Shown here piece after piece: positions 1 through 6,625 of a stretch of DNA of 18,515 nucleotides. How positions within the stretch are numbered: position 1 is the stretch's first letter; each line of letters begins with the position of its first letter. A program made the translations under genes and the position numbers. The stretch comes from CAZMVY01 sp964569765 (GTDB lineage Bacteria > Planctomycetota > Phycisphaerae > UBA1845 > PWPN01): positions 1 to 18,515 of the forward strand of contig CAZMVY010000078.1 in NCBI GenBank assembly GCA_964569765.1. The letters run 5' to 3'. The notes under the pieces are model-generated. The model searched no databases. It was not told the DNA's origin and saw nothing but the letters and a program-made list of their open reading frames with translations.

Positions 1-741
1 AAACCACATCGCCTCGATCCCGTGCCCCGGCAGGATGAGCCGCCCCTCGAAGCAGTCCACGTGCGAGCCGTCGGGGGCGACGTTGTCGAACGTGATCCGC
101 CGCTGCGGGTCGTAGTGCAGCGTCATGATCTCGCGGATCGCGTCGTCGAGGTGTCGCTGAAGCTCGTCTTCCGGCAGGATGCCCTCCAACTCCAGGCAGA
201 GATTCACCATGATCATCGGAAAGGCCATCGACCGCAGCGGTCGCGTGCCCGGGTAGGCCTTCGTGTACTTGCCCTTGGGACACTCGCGCCGCCGCAGGAG
301 GTTTGCGAACGTCGCGAGGGCGATGTCCTTCGCCTCCTCGTCGCCGGCGGCGAGGGCGTACTGGCCGAAGCCCATCGCGGCGAACGCGTCGCTGAACCAG
401 TTGTACGGTTGAATGAGCGGTCGGCCGTCACGCGTCAGTGAGAAGTACCAGTTGCCCTCCGCGTCCCGCCCGTGTTTCTTGAGGAACTCCGCCCCGCCGC
501 GGGCGATCTCGAGCCACTCCGGCCGCGGCTCCAGGTGTCGGTGGAACATCGAGAAGCACCACACCTGCCGTCCCTGCAGCCAGGTGAACTTGTCCGTGTC
601 GTAGACGTTCCCCGTCCGGTCCAGACAGGTGAAGTAGCCGCCGCATTCCCGGTCGAGCGAGTACCGTTCCCAGAATGGAATCACGTTTTTCAGCAGCTCG
701 TCGCGGTAGAGCGATGCCAGCTTGCCGGAATCGAGATCCAT
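1..741 (-). CDS. AGE-family (N-acylglucosamine 2-epimerase-like) sugar epimerase/isomerase, 3' end outside window
   Basis: An open frame of 247 codons runs from ATG at 741 to the window edge with no stop. The ATG is preceded by GGGGAGG at a good distance. The N-terminal half of an (alpha/alpha)6-barrel epimerase is recognisable: GGYFTCLDRTG near residue 34, FTWLQGRQVWCFS near 52, PYNWFSDAF near 113 and LPGHGIEAMWF at the visible end. Family members (N-acetylglucosamine 2-epimerase, cellobiose 2-epimerase, mannose isomerase) are about 400 residues, so roughly 150 residues are missing. The enzymes invert C2 of free sugars in the cytoplasm using paired histidines; the substrate cannot be told from this half. 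It lies 176 bases downstream of the phosphodiesterase gene on the same strand and may be read from its transcript. The family call is secure; the exact activity is not. Confidence 0.9.
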   Translation of the reverse strand, partial: MDLDSGKLASLYRDELLKNVIPFWERYSLDRECGGYFTCLDRTGNVYDTDKFTWLQGRQVWCFSMFHRHLEPRPEWLEIARGGAEFLKKHGRDAEGNWYFSLTRDGRPLIQPYNWFSDAFAAMGFGQYALAAGDEEAKDIALATFANLLRRRECPKGKYTKAYPGTRPLRSMAFPMIMVNLCLELEGILPEDELQRHLDDAIREIMTLHYDPQRRITFDNVAPDGSHVDCFEGRLILPGHGIEAMWF

Positions 742-917
742 CGCTGCCTCCCCTGCATAGTCGGTCTGCTGGCCGCAATGCGCCCGTCACGCGCATGGCC
801 GCCACGCTGCCGTCATTCCCGCCAAAGCCGGCGTTCGAGGTTTCGCAGCGGTCGCGAAAGACGCAAATCACGCGGGCCGATTTCGTTCTCGCTCTGCGCG
901 TGCTCGGCCTTACCCCT
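742..917. other. Intergenic spacer with a dispersed-repeat-like word
   Basis: This spacer separates two minus-strand genes and shows no convincing reading frame. At 811-831 it holds GTCATTCCCGCCAAAGCCGG, which resembles the GTCATTCCCGCGAAAGCGGG type of dispersed intergenic repeat common in bacterial genomes. GGCCGA near 875 and TCGGCC near 904 could pair downstream of the phosphodiesterase stop, but no T-run follows, so no terminator is called. Confidence 0.35.
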
Positions 918-1751
918 TTACTTCTTCATCTGCACGGCCCGCTGCCTCAGCCATGCCTTCAGCGCCGCCGGCCGGTTCGTTATGATCCCGTCGATCCCCT
1001 CCGAGACCAGCCGCTCCCAATCCGCCGGCTCGTCTACGGTCCAGGCGAACACCTGGTACCCGTGCTGATGGAACCGGCTGATCTGCTCGGCGGCCAGGTC
1101 CTTGTACGCCCACCCCACGATCCGCGCCCCCGTGGCCGGCAGTTTCGCCCACTTCTCGTCCGTCAGCTCCTTGTCGCCCAGCGCGGCGAGCGTCTGGGCG
1201 GGTTCGAGCTTGTGCAGGTCCGCCAGGAAGTTCCAGTCGAAACTCTGCACGATCAGCTTGTTGACGAGTCTCTTGTTTCGCAGCAGGCGCGCGTACGCCT
1301 CGGCCGGCCCGTCCTTATGCTCCAGCAGCGTCTTCGACCTCGCCTGGATTACGTCGAGCGCCGCCGCGAGCGTCGGCACCCGCTCGCCTGCGTACCGCTC
1401 GTCGTACCAGGATCCGGCATCGAGTTCGTTGATCTGCCCGTCGTGGAGGTCTCGTATCGCGACCTTCGCCCGGCCGATCACCCGGACGGCGTTGGTGGTG
1501 CGGTCGAGCGTCTTGTCGTGCAGGACGTAGAGCGTGCCGTCGGCCGAGGGTCGAGCGTCCAGCTCAACGTAATCGATTCCCATCCCGGCGGCCTGCCGGA
1601 ATGCGGCCAGCGTGTTTTCCGGCGCCTCGCTCGAGTTGCCCCGATGGGCAATGATCCGTACGCGAGGCTCAGCGTGCCCCGCGTCGCCTGTCGCGCAGGA
1701 GGTACACATGAGTGGAAAACCCGACAAAAGGATAGAAAGCAGCGGCTTCAT
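918..1751 (-). CDS. Glycerophosphodiester phosphodiesterase (GDPD family), exported
   Basis: A 277-residue protein. After a signal peptide (residues 1 to about 20) it has the GDPD TIM-barrel motifs in order: AHRGNSSEAPENTLAAF at residues 35-51, with His36, Arg37 and Glu45; YVELDARPSADG near 61-72, with metal-binding Glu63 and Asp65; and LHDKTLDRTTN, with His78. A tryptophan-containing segment near the C-terminus (WAYKDL, FAWTVDEPADW) is also usual. The family hydrolyses glycerophosphodiesters to glycerol 3-phosphate and an alcohol. The signal peptide ends CTSC; this weak lipobox could make Cys19 a lipidated residue, otherwise the protein is simply secreted. Length matches the short bacterial GDPDs. 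The start lies eight bases after a perfect TATAAT box with no ribosome-binding site, suggesting a leaderless message. GlpQ-like and UgpQ-like roles cannot be separated here. Confidence 0.93.
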   Translation of the reverse strand: MKPLLSILLSGFPLMCTSCATGDAGHAEPRVRIIAHRGNSSEAPENTLAAFRQAAGMGIDYVELDARPSADGTLYVLHDKTLDRTTNAVRVIGRAKVAIRDLHDGQINELDAGSWYDERYAGERVPTLAAALDVIQARSKTLLEHKDGPAEAYARLLRNKRLVNKLIVQSFDWNFLADLHKLEPAQTLAALGDKELTDEKWAKLPATGARIVGWAYKDLAAEQISRFHQHGYQVFAWTVDEPADWERLVSEGIDGIITNRPAALKAWLRQRAVQMKK

Positions 1752-1759
1752 GAGGGGGC

Positions 1760-1788
1760 ATTATACAGAATCGCGCCGGGTTTGCCAT
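1760..1788 (-). promoter_or_regulatory. Sigma70-type promoter for the phosphodiesterase gene, probably leaderless
   Basis: On the minus strand, a -10 box TATAAT (six of six, 1760-1765) and a -35 box ATGGCA (four of six, 1783-1788) are separated by 17 bases. Only eight bases (GCCCCCTC) lie between the -10 box and the ATG at 1751, so transcription should begin at or within a base or two of the start codon. No Shine-Dalgarno sequence exists. Confidence 0.62.
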
Positions 1789-1833
1789 TAACACGGACCG
1801 CGCGATGCCGTCTCTCGTAATGAGGTGGTATCG

Positions 1834-2703
1834 ATGCGGGCCGTTACGGAAGCCGGATCGCGGCGATCGGCTGCTCACGCGCACCCGGAGGGGGCGCCGG
1901 AACCCCGCCCCGCAGCCCCCGACTCGCCGTGCGCGCTTTGCGAGTTGCGCTGCGGGGCCCTCGGCCGGGCGGGACAGCGAAGGCGGTGCGGGGTGGCGGG
2001 CTCTTCGCGCGTCTTTCGCTGCTACGTCAGCATGGCCGAGGAGCTGGACCTGTCCCCGGCCCTGATGGTGTATCTCGGCGGATGCAACTTCCGCTGCCGG
2101 TTCTGCACGCAGGCGCCACGATGCTATCGGGCGGACGATGGAATGGACCTCCTGGCGCCCGAGATGATCGGGCGGATCGAGGCCGCCACGGCCGCCGTCC
2201 GGTGGATCAACTGGGTCGGCGGCGAGCCGAGCCTGCACGCCCCGGCCCTGATGGAGGCTCGGCGGCGTCTGCAATCCGATACGCCGTGGCTGCTGAACAC
2301 GAACGGGTACTTCACTCGCGAATGTCGCGAGTCGCTCGATGGGTTGTTCGATCTGTACGTGGTGGATCTCAAGTTCGGCACGGACGCCTGCGCGGCGTCG
2401 CTGGCCGGTGTGCCGCGGTATCTGCGGGTGCTGCATCGCAACCTTCGCGACATCTCCGACCCGGGGCCGCGCCGTCTGCTCGTACGGCACCTGCTCATGC
2501 CGGGACATGAGCGGTGCTGTCTTGAGCCGACGGCCCGCTGGGTGGCGGCGAACCTGCCCGGCGTTCGCTTCCACCTGATGAGCAGCTACGTCCCCGGCCC
2601 GCCGGCGTTTCAGGATCCGGCGCTCGGGCGGACGGTGCCGAGCGCGGAGCTTGCCCGAGCCGAGGACTATTGTCGCCGCCTCGGGTTGAATCTGGTGGAG
2701 TAG
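1834..2703 (+). CDS. Radical SAM protein, PflX/COG1313-like (pyruvate formate-lyase activase homologue)
   Basis: A 289-residue protein. The radical SAM cluster motif CNFRCRFC gives Cys84, Cys88 and Cys91 in the usual CxxxCxxC form, followed by the GGEP SAM-binding motif at 129-132 and VVDLKFG near 180. Ahead of it lies a second cysteine group, Cys33-x2-Cys36-x3-Cys40 and Cys52, corresponding to the CxLCPRxC...CG leader of the uncharacterised PflX group. Such enzymes cleave S-adenosylmethionine at a 4Fe-4S cluster to make a radical; the target of this group is unknown. ATG 1834 is chosen because GAGGTGG (1822-1828) sits just before it; a GTG at 1825 lies inside that site. Its stop is four bases before the 66-residue gene, so it heads the Ycf46 cluster. 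Family and chemistry are well supported; substrate is open. Confidence 0.88.
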   Translation: MRAVTEAGSRRSAAHAHPEGAPEPRPAAPDSPCALCELRCGALGRAGQRRRCGVAGSSRVFRCYVSMAEELDLSPALMVYLGGCNFRCRFCTQAPRCYRADDGMDLLAPEMIGRIEAATAAVRWINWVGGEPSLHAPALMEARRRLQSDTPWLLNTNGYFTRECRESLDGLFDLYVVDLKFGTDACAASLAGVPRYLRVLHRNLRDISDPGPRRLLVRHLLMPGHERCCLEPTARWVAANLPGVRFHLMSSYVPGPPAFQDPALGRTVPSAELARAEDYCRRLGLNLVE

Positions 2704-2707
2704 GCAC

Positions 2708-2908
2708 ATGGATCCGTTGCCCCTGGAACTGCCATTGTTGCAGGAGGTTGAGGTCAGTATCGGGTCGGATGGTCGCCTCTACTTCCACGACCTCGACGCG
2801 GACCTGATCGAGGTCGCGCTCGCGGTCAACCCCGGTGATCAAACGATGCGCCGGCGCCAGGCCCTGTGCCGGTCCCGACGCGAGCCGACGCAGGAGGAAT
2901 CACGCTGA
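2708..2908 (+). CDS. Small conserved-looking protein of 66 residues, translationally coupled to the ATPase
   Basis: The gene starts four bases after the radical SAM stop, and its TGA (2906-2908) shares one base with the ATG of the ATPase (TGATG), so it is embedded in an operon. The N-terminal half has an alternating strand-turn-strand pattern, QEVEVSIGSDGRLYFHDL (about residues 12-29), followed by a probable helix DADLIEVALAVNP and a basic, probably disordered tail. The strand-turn-strand aligns without gaps with the start of the DUF2997 protein at 5248 (EFQIEIRPDGQVKVLVK), so it may be a relative. No Pfam family is recognised. Coding is supported by position and coupling rather than by a known family. 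A role as partner or substrate of the ATPase or radical SAM enzyme is inference. Confidence 0.72.
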   Translation: MDPLPLELPLLQEVEVSIGSDGRLYFHDLDADLIEVALAVNPGDQTMRRRQALCRSRREPTQEESR

Positions 2909-4479
2909 TGGCGCAACAGGACGCCCTGGCCGAACTGGATGTACTCATTCGGGCCCGCTACCCGATCATCTACGTGATCACGTGGGAGGAGGACCGCGTC
3001 GAACGCGGCATCCGCGCCATCGCCCGCAAGCGGAACAAGAACGTCCTCACGTGGTCCGTGACCAGCGGCATGGCCAGCGGCGACGTCAGCAGCGAGATGC
3101 CGACCAAGTCCCGCGGCCCCGCCGATCCGTTGCAGGCGCTCGACACCGTCGTCCAGCACAACGATCCGGCCATCTACATCTTCAAGGACTTCCACTTCTT
3201 CATGACGACGCAGACCACCTGCAACATCCCCATCGTCCGCAAGCTTCGGGAGGTCGCGATCGCCCTGAACAACAGCTACAAGACCCTCATCATCACGGCG
3301 CCGGTCCTGCAGATGGCCCCGGAGCTGGAGAAGGACATCACGGTCCTCGACTTTACGCTCCCCGGTCTGCCCGAACTCGGCCAGTTGCTCGACCGCATCG
3401 CCGAGCAGTTCAAGGACAACCCGAAGATCAAGATCGATCTGGACGAGGCTGGCCGCGAGCAGCTCCTCAAGGCCGCCCTCGGCCTGACGGTCAAGGAGGC
3501 CGAGAACGTCTTCGCCAAAACGCTGGTCAACGACGGGTGCCTCTCCGGCGACGATGTGAGCTGCGTCTTCGCCGAGAAGCAGCAGATCATCCGCAAGAGC
3601 GGTCTCCTGGAGTATTACGACGCCGTCGAGGACTTCCGCCAGGTCGGCGGGCTCGATGCTCTGCGCGAGTGGCTCATCAAGCGGACCGAGGCGTTTACGG
3701 ACCGGGCGAAGCAGTTCGGGCTGCCGGCGCCCAAGGGCGTGCTGCTGGTGGGCGTGCAGGGGTGCGGCAAGAGCCTCTGCGCCAAGGCCGTCAGCCGCCT
3801 CTGGAAGCTCCCGCTGTTGCGGTTCGACATGGGGCGGATGTTCGGCAGCCTCGTCGGCTCGAGCGAGCAGAACGTCCGCCGGGCCATCCAGGTGGCCGAG
3901 AGCGTCGCCCCCACGGTCCTGTGGGCCGACGAGATCGACAAGGCTTTCTCCGGCTCCCAGGCATCCGGCAGCACGGACGGCGGCACGACGGCCCGCGTCA
4001 TGGGTACGTTCCTGACCTGGCTCAGCGAGAAGACGAGCGCTGTGTTTGTCGTGGCCACGGCCAATGACATCTCGAACCTCCCGCCCGAACTGCTGCGAAA
4101 AGGGCGTTTCGACGAGATATTCTTCGTCGATCTGCCCACGGAGGCCGAGCGTCAGGACATCTTCCGCATCCACATCGAGCGGCGCGGGCGCGATCCGGCC
4201 CAGTTCGATCTCGAGGCCCTCGCGGCCGCCTCCGTCGGGTTCAGCGGCGCCGAGATCGAGCAGGCCGTCATCAGCGCCCTGTTCGACGTCTTCTACGCCA
4301 AGAGTGACCTCACGACCGACGCCCTCCTGCAGGCGCTCAAGGAGACCGTGCCCCTCTCGCGCACCATGAGCGATCAGATCGAAGTGATCCGCGCCTGGTC
4401 CGAGGGCCGCGCCCGGAACGCCTCTACCAAGACGACGCTCGCCGCCCAGCGCGACCGCCGGAAGCTGGAACTGGAATGA
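2908..4479 (+). CDS. Ycf46-like AAA+ ATPase
   Basis: A 523-residue protein. The N-terminal 250 residues match the Ycf46 pre-domain (RYPIIYVITWEEDRVERGI near 17; AIYIFKDFHFFM near 88). The C-terminal AAA+ domain has Walker A GVQGCGKS at about 282-289, LVGSSEQNVRRAI near 315, Walker B VLWADEID at about 337-344, sensor 1 ATAND near 384 and the arginine finger in LLRKGRFDEIF near 395. The wording of the Walker A-B stretch is distinctly Ycf46-type. In cyanobacteria Ycf46 has been linked to carbon-uptake regulation; its biochemical target is unknown, and here it occurs without photosynthesis genes. The start is ATG 2908, after AGGAGG (2892-2897); an upstream in-frame ATG at 2866 is rejected because it would overlap the small gene. 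The motifs needed for ATP hydrolysis are intact. Confidence 0.93.
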   Translation: MAQQDALAELDVLIRARYPIIYVITWEEDRVERGIRAIARKRNKNVLTWSVTSGMASGDVSSEMPTKSRGPADPLQALDTVVQHNDPAIYIFKDFHFFMTTQTTCNIPIVRKLREVAIALNNSYKTLIITAPVLQMAPELEKDITVLDFTLPGLPELGQLLDRIAEQFKDNPKIKIDLDEAGREQLLKAALGLTVKEAENVFAKTLVNDGCLSGDDVSCVFAEKQQIIRKSGLLEYYDAVEDFRQVGGLDALREWLIKRTEAFTDRAKQFGLPAPKGVLLVGVQGCGKSLCAKAVSRLWKLPLLRFDMGRMFGSLVGSSEQNVRRAIQVAESVAPTVLWADEIDKAFSGSQASGSTDGGTTARVMGTFLTWLSEKTSAVFVVATANDISNLPPELLRKGRFDEIFFVDLPTEAERQDIFRIHIERRGRDPAQFDLEALAAASVGFSGAEIEQAVISALFDVFYAKSDLTTDALLQALKETVPLSRTMSDQIEVIRAWSEGRARNASTKTTLAAQRDRRKLELE

Positions 4480-4784
4480 CCCGATTCGTGACGAGTCGCG
4501 AATGGCGAGTGGTGACCAATACCGTTTTGGATCAGAGCCTTTCGCTCCTTTCCAGCCCCGCAGGGGCGTCGGAGAGCAGCCACGGGCGTAAGCCCGTGGT
4601 TCGTGGCGTCCACCGCCCCCAAGCCGCGGAGGGGCGACAAAAGGGCTACGTGAGCAAGCGCCCGCGGCGCAGCCGTCTGACCGAAACCGGTACCGCCTGA
4701 TGGTGGCCAACCGGCCGAGCGGGCAACCGGTTAACCGAGCAACCGAGCAACTGAATAACCGAGCAACCAAGTAAGGAGAGTCCT
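4480..4784 (+). repeat. 305-base spacer with hairpins and tandem octamers of dispersed-repeat type
   Basis: The spacer divides the ATPase gene from the DUF1257 gene and has no convincing gene. In order it holds: a 9-bp stem with one G-T pair at 4484-4503, five bases after the ATPase stop; GCCCC-GCA-GGGGC at 4555-4567; a perfect CCACGGGC-GTAA-GCCCGTGG hairpin at 4580-4599; and AACCGAGC octamers at 4733-4740, 4741-4748 and 4757-4764. The hairpin and the neighbouring CCGCGGAGGGGCGAC resemble dispersed intergenic repeats I associate with planctomycete genomes. AAGGAG at 4773-4778 is the ribosome-binding site of the next gene. Confidence 0.6.
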
Positions 4785-5243
4785 ATGAGTGCCGTTTGCG
4801 TACTGACGCCCCTCGTGATCGGCTCGTGGCCGGTCGTTTCCGCGGCCGTCGCGGGGGCCCTTGCCTCGATGGGGTTCAGCGTGGCGACTCGTACCGCCGA
4901 GCCCATTATCCGCACCCGAAGTCGCATCGAGGAAACCATCGACAACAGCGAGGTCCTTGAGGAGCACATGTCCCGCGGCGAAACGGTCGCCGCCGAAAGG
5001 GGTGATCTTCAGGTGGAGGTCGGCCGCGACGAGCGGGGGACCTGCAAGGTGTGCGTCTCCGGCGAGGGCTACACGGACGGGCAGCTTCGCAAGATCGCCC
5101 GCGAGATCGGCACCCGGATCGTGCAGCAGTATACGTATCACAAGGTGGTTTCGGAGCTGAAGTCCCGGCAGTTCACCGTAGCCAACGAGCAGGTCGCGGC
5201 GGACGGGACGATCAAGCTCCACATCCGCCGGGCGGGGAGGTAG
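4785..5243 (+). CDS. DUF1257 / Ycf35-like protein
   Basis: A 152-residue protein recognised mainly by its C-terminus, IVQQYTYHKVVSELK followed by FTVANEQVAADGTIKLHIR, which matches the YAYHKV...GF.V..E....DGTI.L.LRR signature of DUF1257 (Ycf35). The N-terminus (PVVSAAVAGALASMGFSV) fits the family's opening helix, though it is more hydrophobic than usual. Ycf35 is a small plastid- and cyanobacterial-encoded protein of unknown function that often lies near DUF2997 and ferredoxin genes; no ferredoxin is seen here. The start has AAGGAG six bases upstream. Its stop is four bases before the DUF2997 gene, so the two are surely co-transcribed. Together with the Ycf46 gene upstream it forms a functionally linked set, by genomic association only. 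Confidence 0.82.
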   Translation: MSAVCVLTPLVIGSWPVVSAAVAGALASMGFSVATRTAEPIIRTRSRIEETIDNSEVLEEHMSRGETVAAERGDLQVEVGRDERGTCKVCVSGEGYTDGQLRKIAREIGTRIVQQYTYHKVVSELKSRQFTVANEQVAADGTIKLHIRRAGR

Positions 5244-5247
5244 CGCC

Positions 5248-5451
5248 GTGGATCAACCGGAGTTCCAGATCGAGATCCGCCCCGACGGCCAGGTCAAGGT
5301 GCTGGTCAAGGGCGTCAGCGGCCGGCAGTGCATGAGCTACGCCGACCTCCTCGCCGACATCATCGGCAAGGAGACGTCGCGCGAGCGGACGGCCGAGTAC
5401 TACGAGCAGGATGCGGCGGTGCGTATCCAGGCGCACCAGAAGCGAAAGTGA
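5248..5451 (+). CDS. DUF2997-family small protein
   Basis: A 67-residue protein starting at GTG 5248, with GGGAGG (5235-5240) seven bases upstream inside the end of the DUF1257 gene. It shows the DUF2997 layout: a beta-hairpin FQIEIRPDGQVKVLVKG at about residues 6-22, a conserved cysteine in GRQCMSYADLLADIIG (Cys28), then a charged tail with AEYYEQ. The typical family form is about 50-70 residues, so this is full length. Function is unknown; it accompanies Ycf35 in cyanobacteria. The single conserved cysteine after the hairpin suggests metal binding, a covalent linkage or modification, but nothing in the sequence decides between these. Recognition rests on pattern memory, not a search. Confidence 0.78.
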   Translation: MDQPEFQIEIRPDGQVKVLVKGVSGRQCMSYADLLADIIGKETSRERTAEYYEQDAAVRIQAHQKRK

Positions 5452-5463
5452 CTCGACTCCCCG

Positions 5464-5502
5464 CCATTCCCCTTCCAGAGGGCGGGGGCGAGGGGGAAAT
5501 GG
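5464..5502 (+). repeat. Imperfect inverted repeat of dispersed type
   Basis: CCATTCCCC at 5464-5472 faces GGGGGAAATGG at 5492-5502, with CCTTCCAG (5471-5478) and GGGGCGAGGG (5485-5494) between and across them. The last two words recur, in the same order, inside the GH3 gene at 13870-13877 and 13892-13901, so this looks like one copy of a dispersed element. It follows the DUF2997 stop, but no T-run follows that would make it a standard terminator. Confidence 0.5.
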
Positions 5503-5564
5503 AAGGCGTGTCCGGCAGTGCCCACGGGCAGGCGAAATGACCTTTTCACTTGGGGGCCTGACTC

Positions 5565-6617
5565 ATGCAGTGCCCGAGTTGCGGCTTTCAGAACCTCCCC
5601 GGCCTTCAGCTCTGCGCCCGCTGCACGAGCCGGCTGTCGTTCGACGACGTGGACGTGATGCCGTACCGCGCCGGCGACCGCTGGGCCCGCTGGCGGCGGC
5701 TTCGCGTCCGCTGGCAGCGCCGCACGCTCTTCACCGAACGCCTCGTCGGCCTGTGGGATCGGCTGATGCGGCGGGGCTACTGGGCCGGCACCCGGTCGCC
5801 GGAAGAGGTCCCGCCGGCCGAGCGCATCTTCTGGGTCGGCGCCTCGATCATCCCGGGCCTCGGGCAGATCGTGTCCCGCCGTCGTCTCCGCGGCTGGTGC
5901 ATCCTCGCGGGGTATGTGCTGGCCCTTGTCGCCTCGGTGCTCTTCATGTCTTCCGCCTGGATGTTCTTCACGGCGATCGTGTTGAGCGTGCACACGTACG
6001 CCGTCACGGACTGCATCTTTCACCGGGCGGGCTACGCGCGGCGGATCACGACCATCGCCACAAGCCTCGTGGTCTTCGTCGCCCTGACATTGGGTCCGTA
6101 CCGCGGTGCAACGTGGCTCCTGGGCGGCTTTGCCCGGGTCGAGCAGCTTACGGCCGACACGCGGAGCACCCTGCTGGATACGAACGACGTGCTCCTCCTG
6201 AACGGACGGTGGAACCGGCCGCGCTACGCCCCCGGCGACATCGTGAGCTACCAGATCGAGGACCACGGCCGTGCGCACGGCGGCGACGGGTGGTACATCG
6301 TGGGCGGCGTGCTGATCGATCGCATCCTCGCGGGCCCGGGCGACCATGTGGTCTGCAAGGACGGTCAACTTACCGTGAACGGCAAGCTCCCGGCGAAAGG
6401 CCGCGGTCTTCTGGCCCCGGTTGTCCTTCCGGAATCGCTGGACCTTGTGGTTAAGAAGGACGAGTTCTTCATCTACCCGTCGCTTGTTCATGTTTTCGCC
6501 CCCCGTGGCCGGCAGGAAGCGGACATGCGTACCCGAGTCAGTATCGTGCCGGCCGAGCGGATTCGCGGGAAAGTGCGTATGATCATCAGCCCGCTGGGGC
6601 GCGTGCGAGTCTTCTAG
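5565..6617 (+). CDS. Zinc-ribbon membrane protein with degenerate S26 signal-peptidase-like domain
   Basis: A 350-residue protein in three parts. Residues 3-20 form a zinc ribbon (CPSC...CARC). Residues 92-180 carry ASIIPGLGQIVSRRRLRG and two or three membrane segments (about 111-128, 131-147 and 161-178). Residues 190-350 follow the signal peptidase I core: YAPGDIVSYQIE near 221, DRILAGPGD at 252-260, KDGQLTVNGK at 265-274 and VPAERIRGKV at 328-337. Peptidase I needs a serine in an SMxPTL motif and a lysine just before the RxxGxPGD motif. Here the first site reads ADTRSTL and the lysine position is Asp252, so peptidase activity is unlikely. It may bind peptides or act as a scaffold at the membrane. 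GGGGG at 5552-5556 is a weak ribosome-binding site. The TPR gene follows within ten bases. Confidence 0.78.
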   Translation: MQCPSCGFQNLPGLQLCARCTSRLSFDDVDVMPYRAGDRWARWRRLRVRWQRRTLFTERLVGLWDRLMRRGYWAGTRSPEEVPPAERIFWVGASIIPGLGQIVSRRRLRGWCILAGYVLALVASVLFMSSAWMFFTAIVLSVHTYAVTDCIFHRAGYARRITTIATSLVVFVALTLGPYRGATWLLGGFARVEQLTADTRSTLLDTNDVLLLNGRWNRPRYAPGDIVSYQIEDHGRAHGGDGWYIVGGVLIDRILAGPGDHVVCKDGQLTVNGKLPAKGRGLLAPVVLPESLDLVVKKDEFFIYPSLVHVFAPRGRQEADMRTRVSIVPAERIRGKVRMIISPLGRVRVF

Positions 6618-6625
6618 GAGCGATG

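Noticed and set aside
675..1820. 381-residue open frame on the plus strand
   Set aside because: It is antisense to the phosphodiesterase and crosses its promoter; the translation is arginine- and proline-rich without motifs.
4580..4599. Intrinsic terminator
   Set aside because: The hairpin is perfect but no T-run follows, and its sequence looks like a dispersed repeat.
2839..4770. 643-residue open frame on the minus strand
   Set aside because: It lies opposite the Ycf46-like ATPase; the translation has no domain order and is the usual antisense shadow of GC-rich coding DNA.
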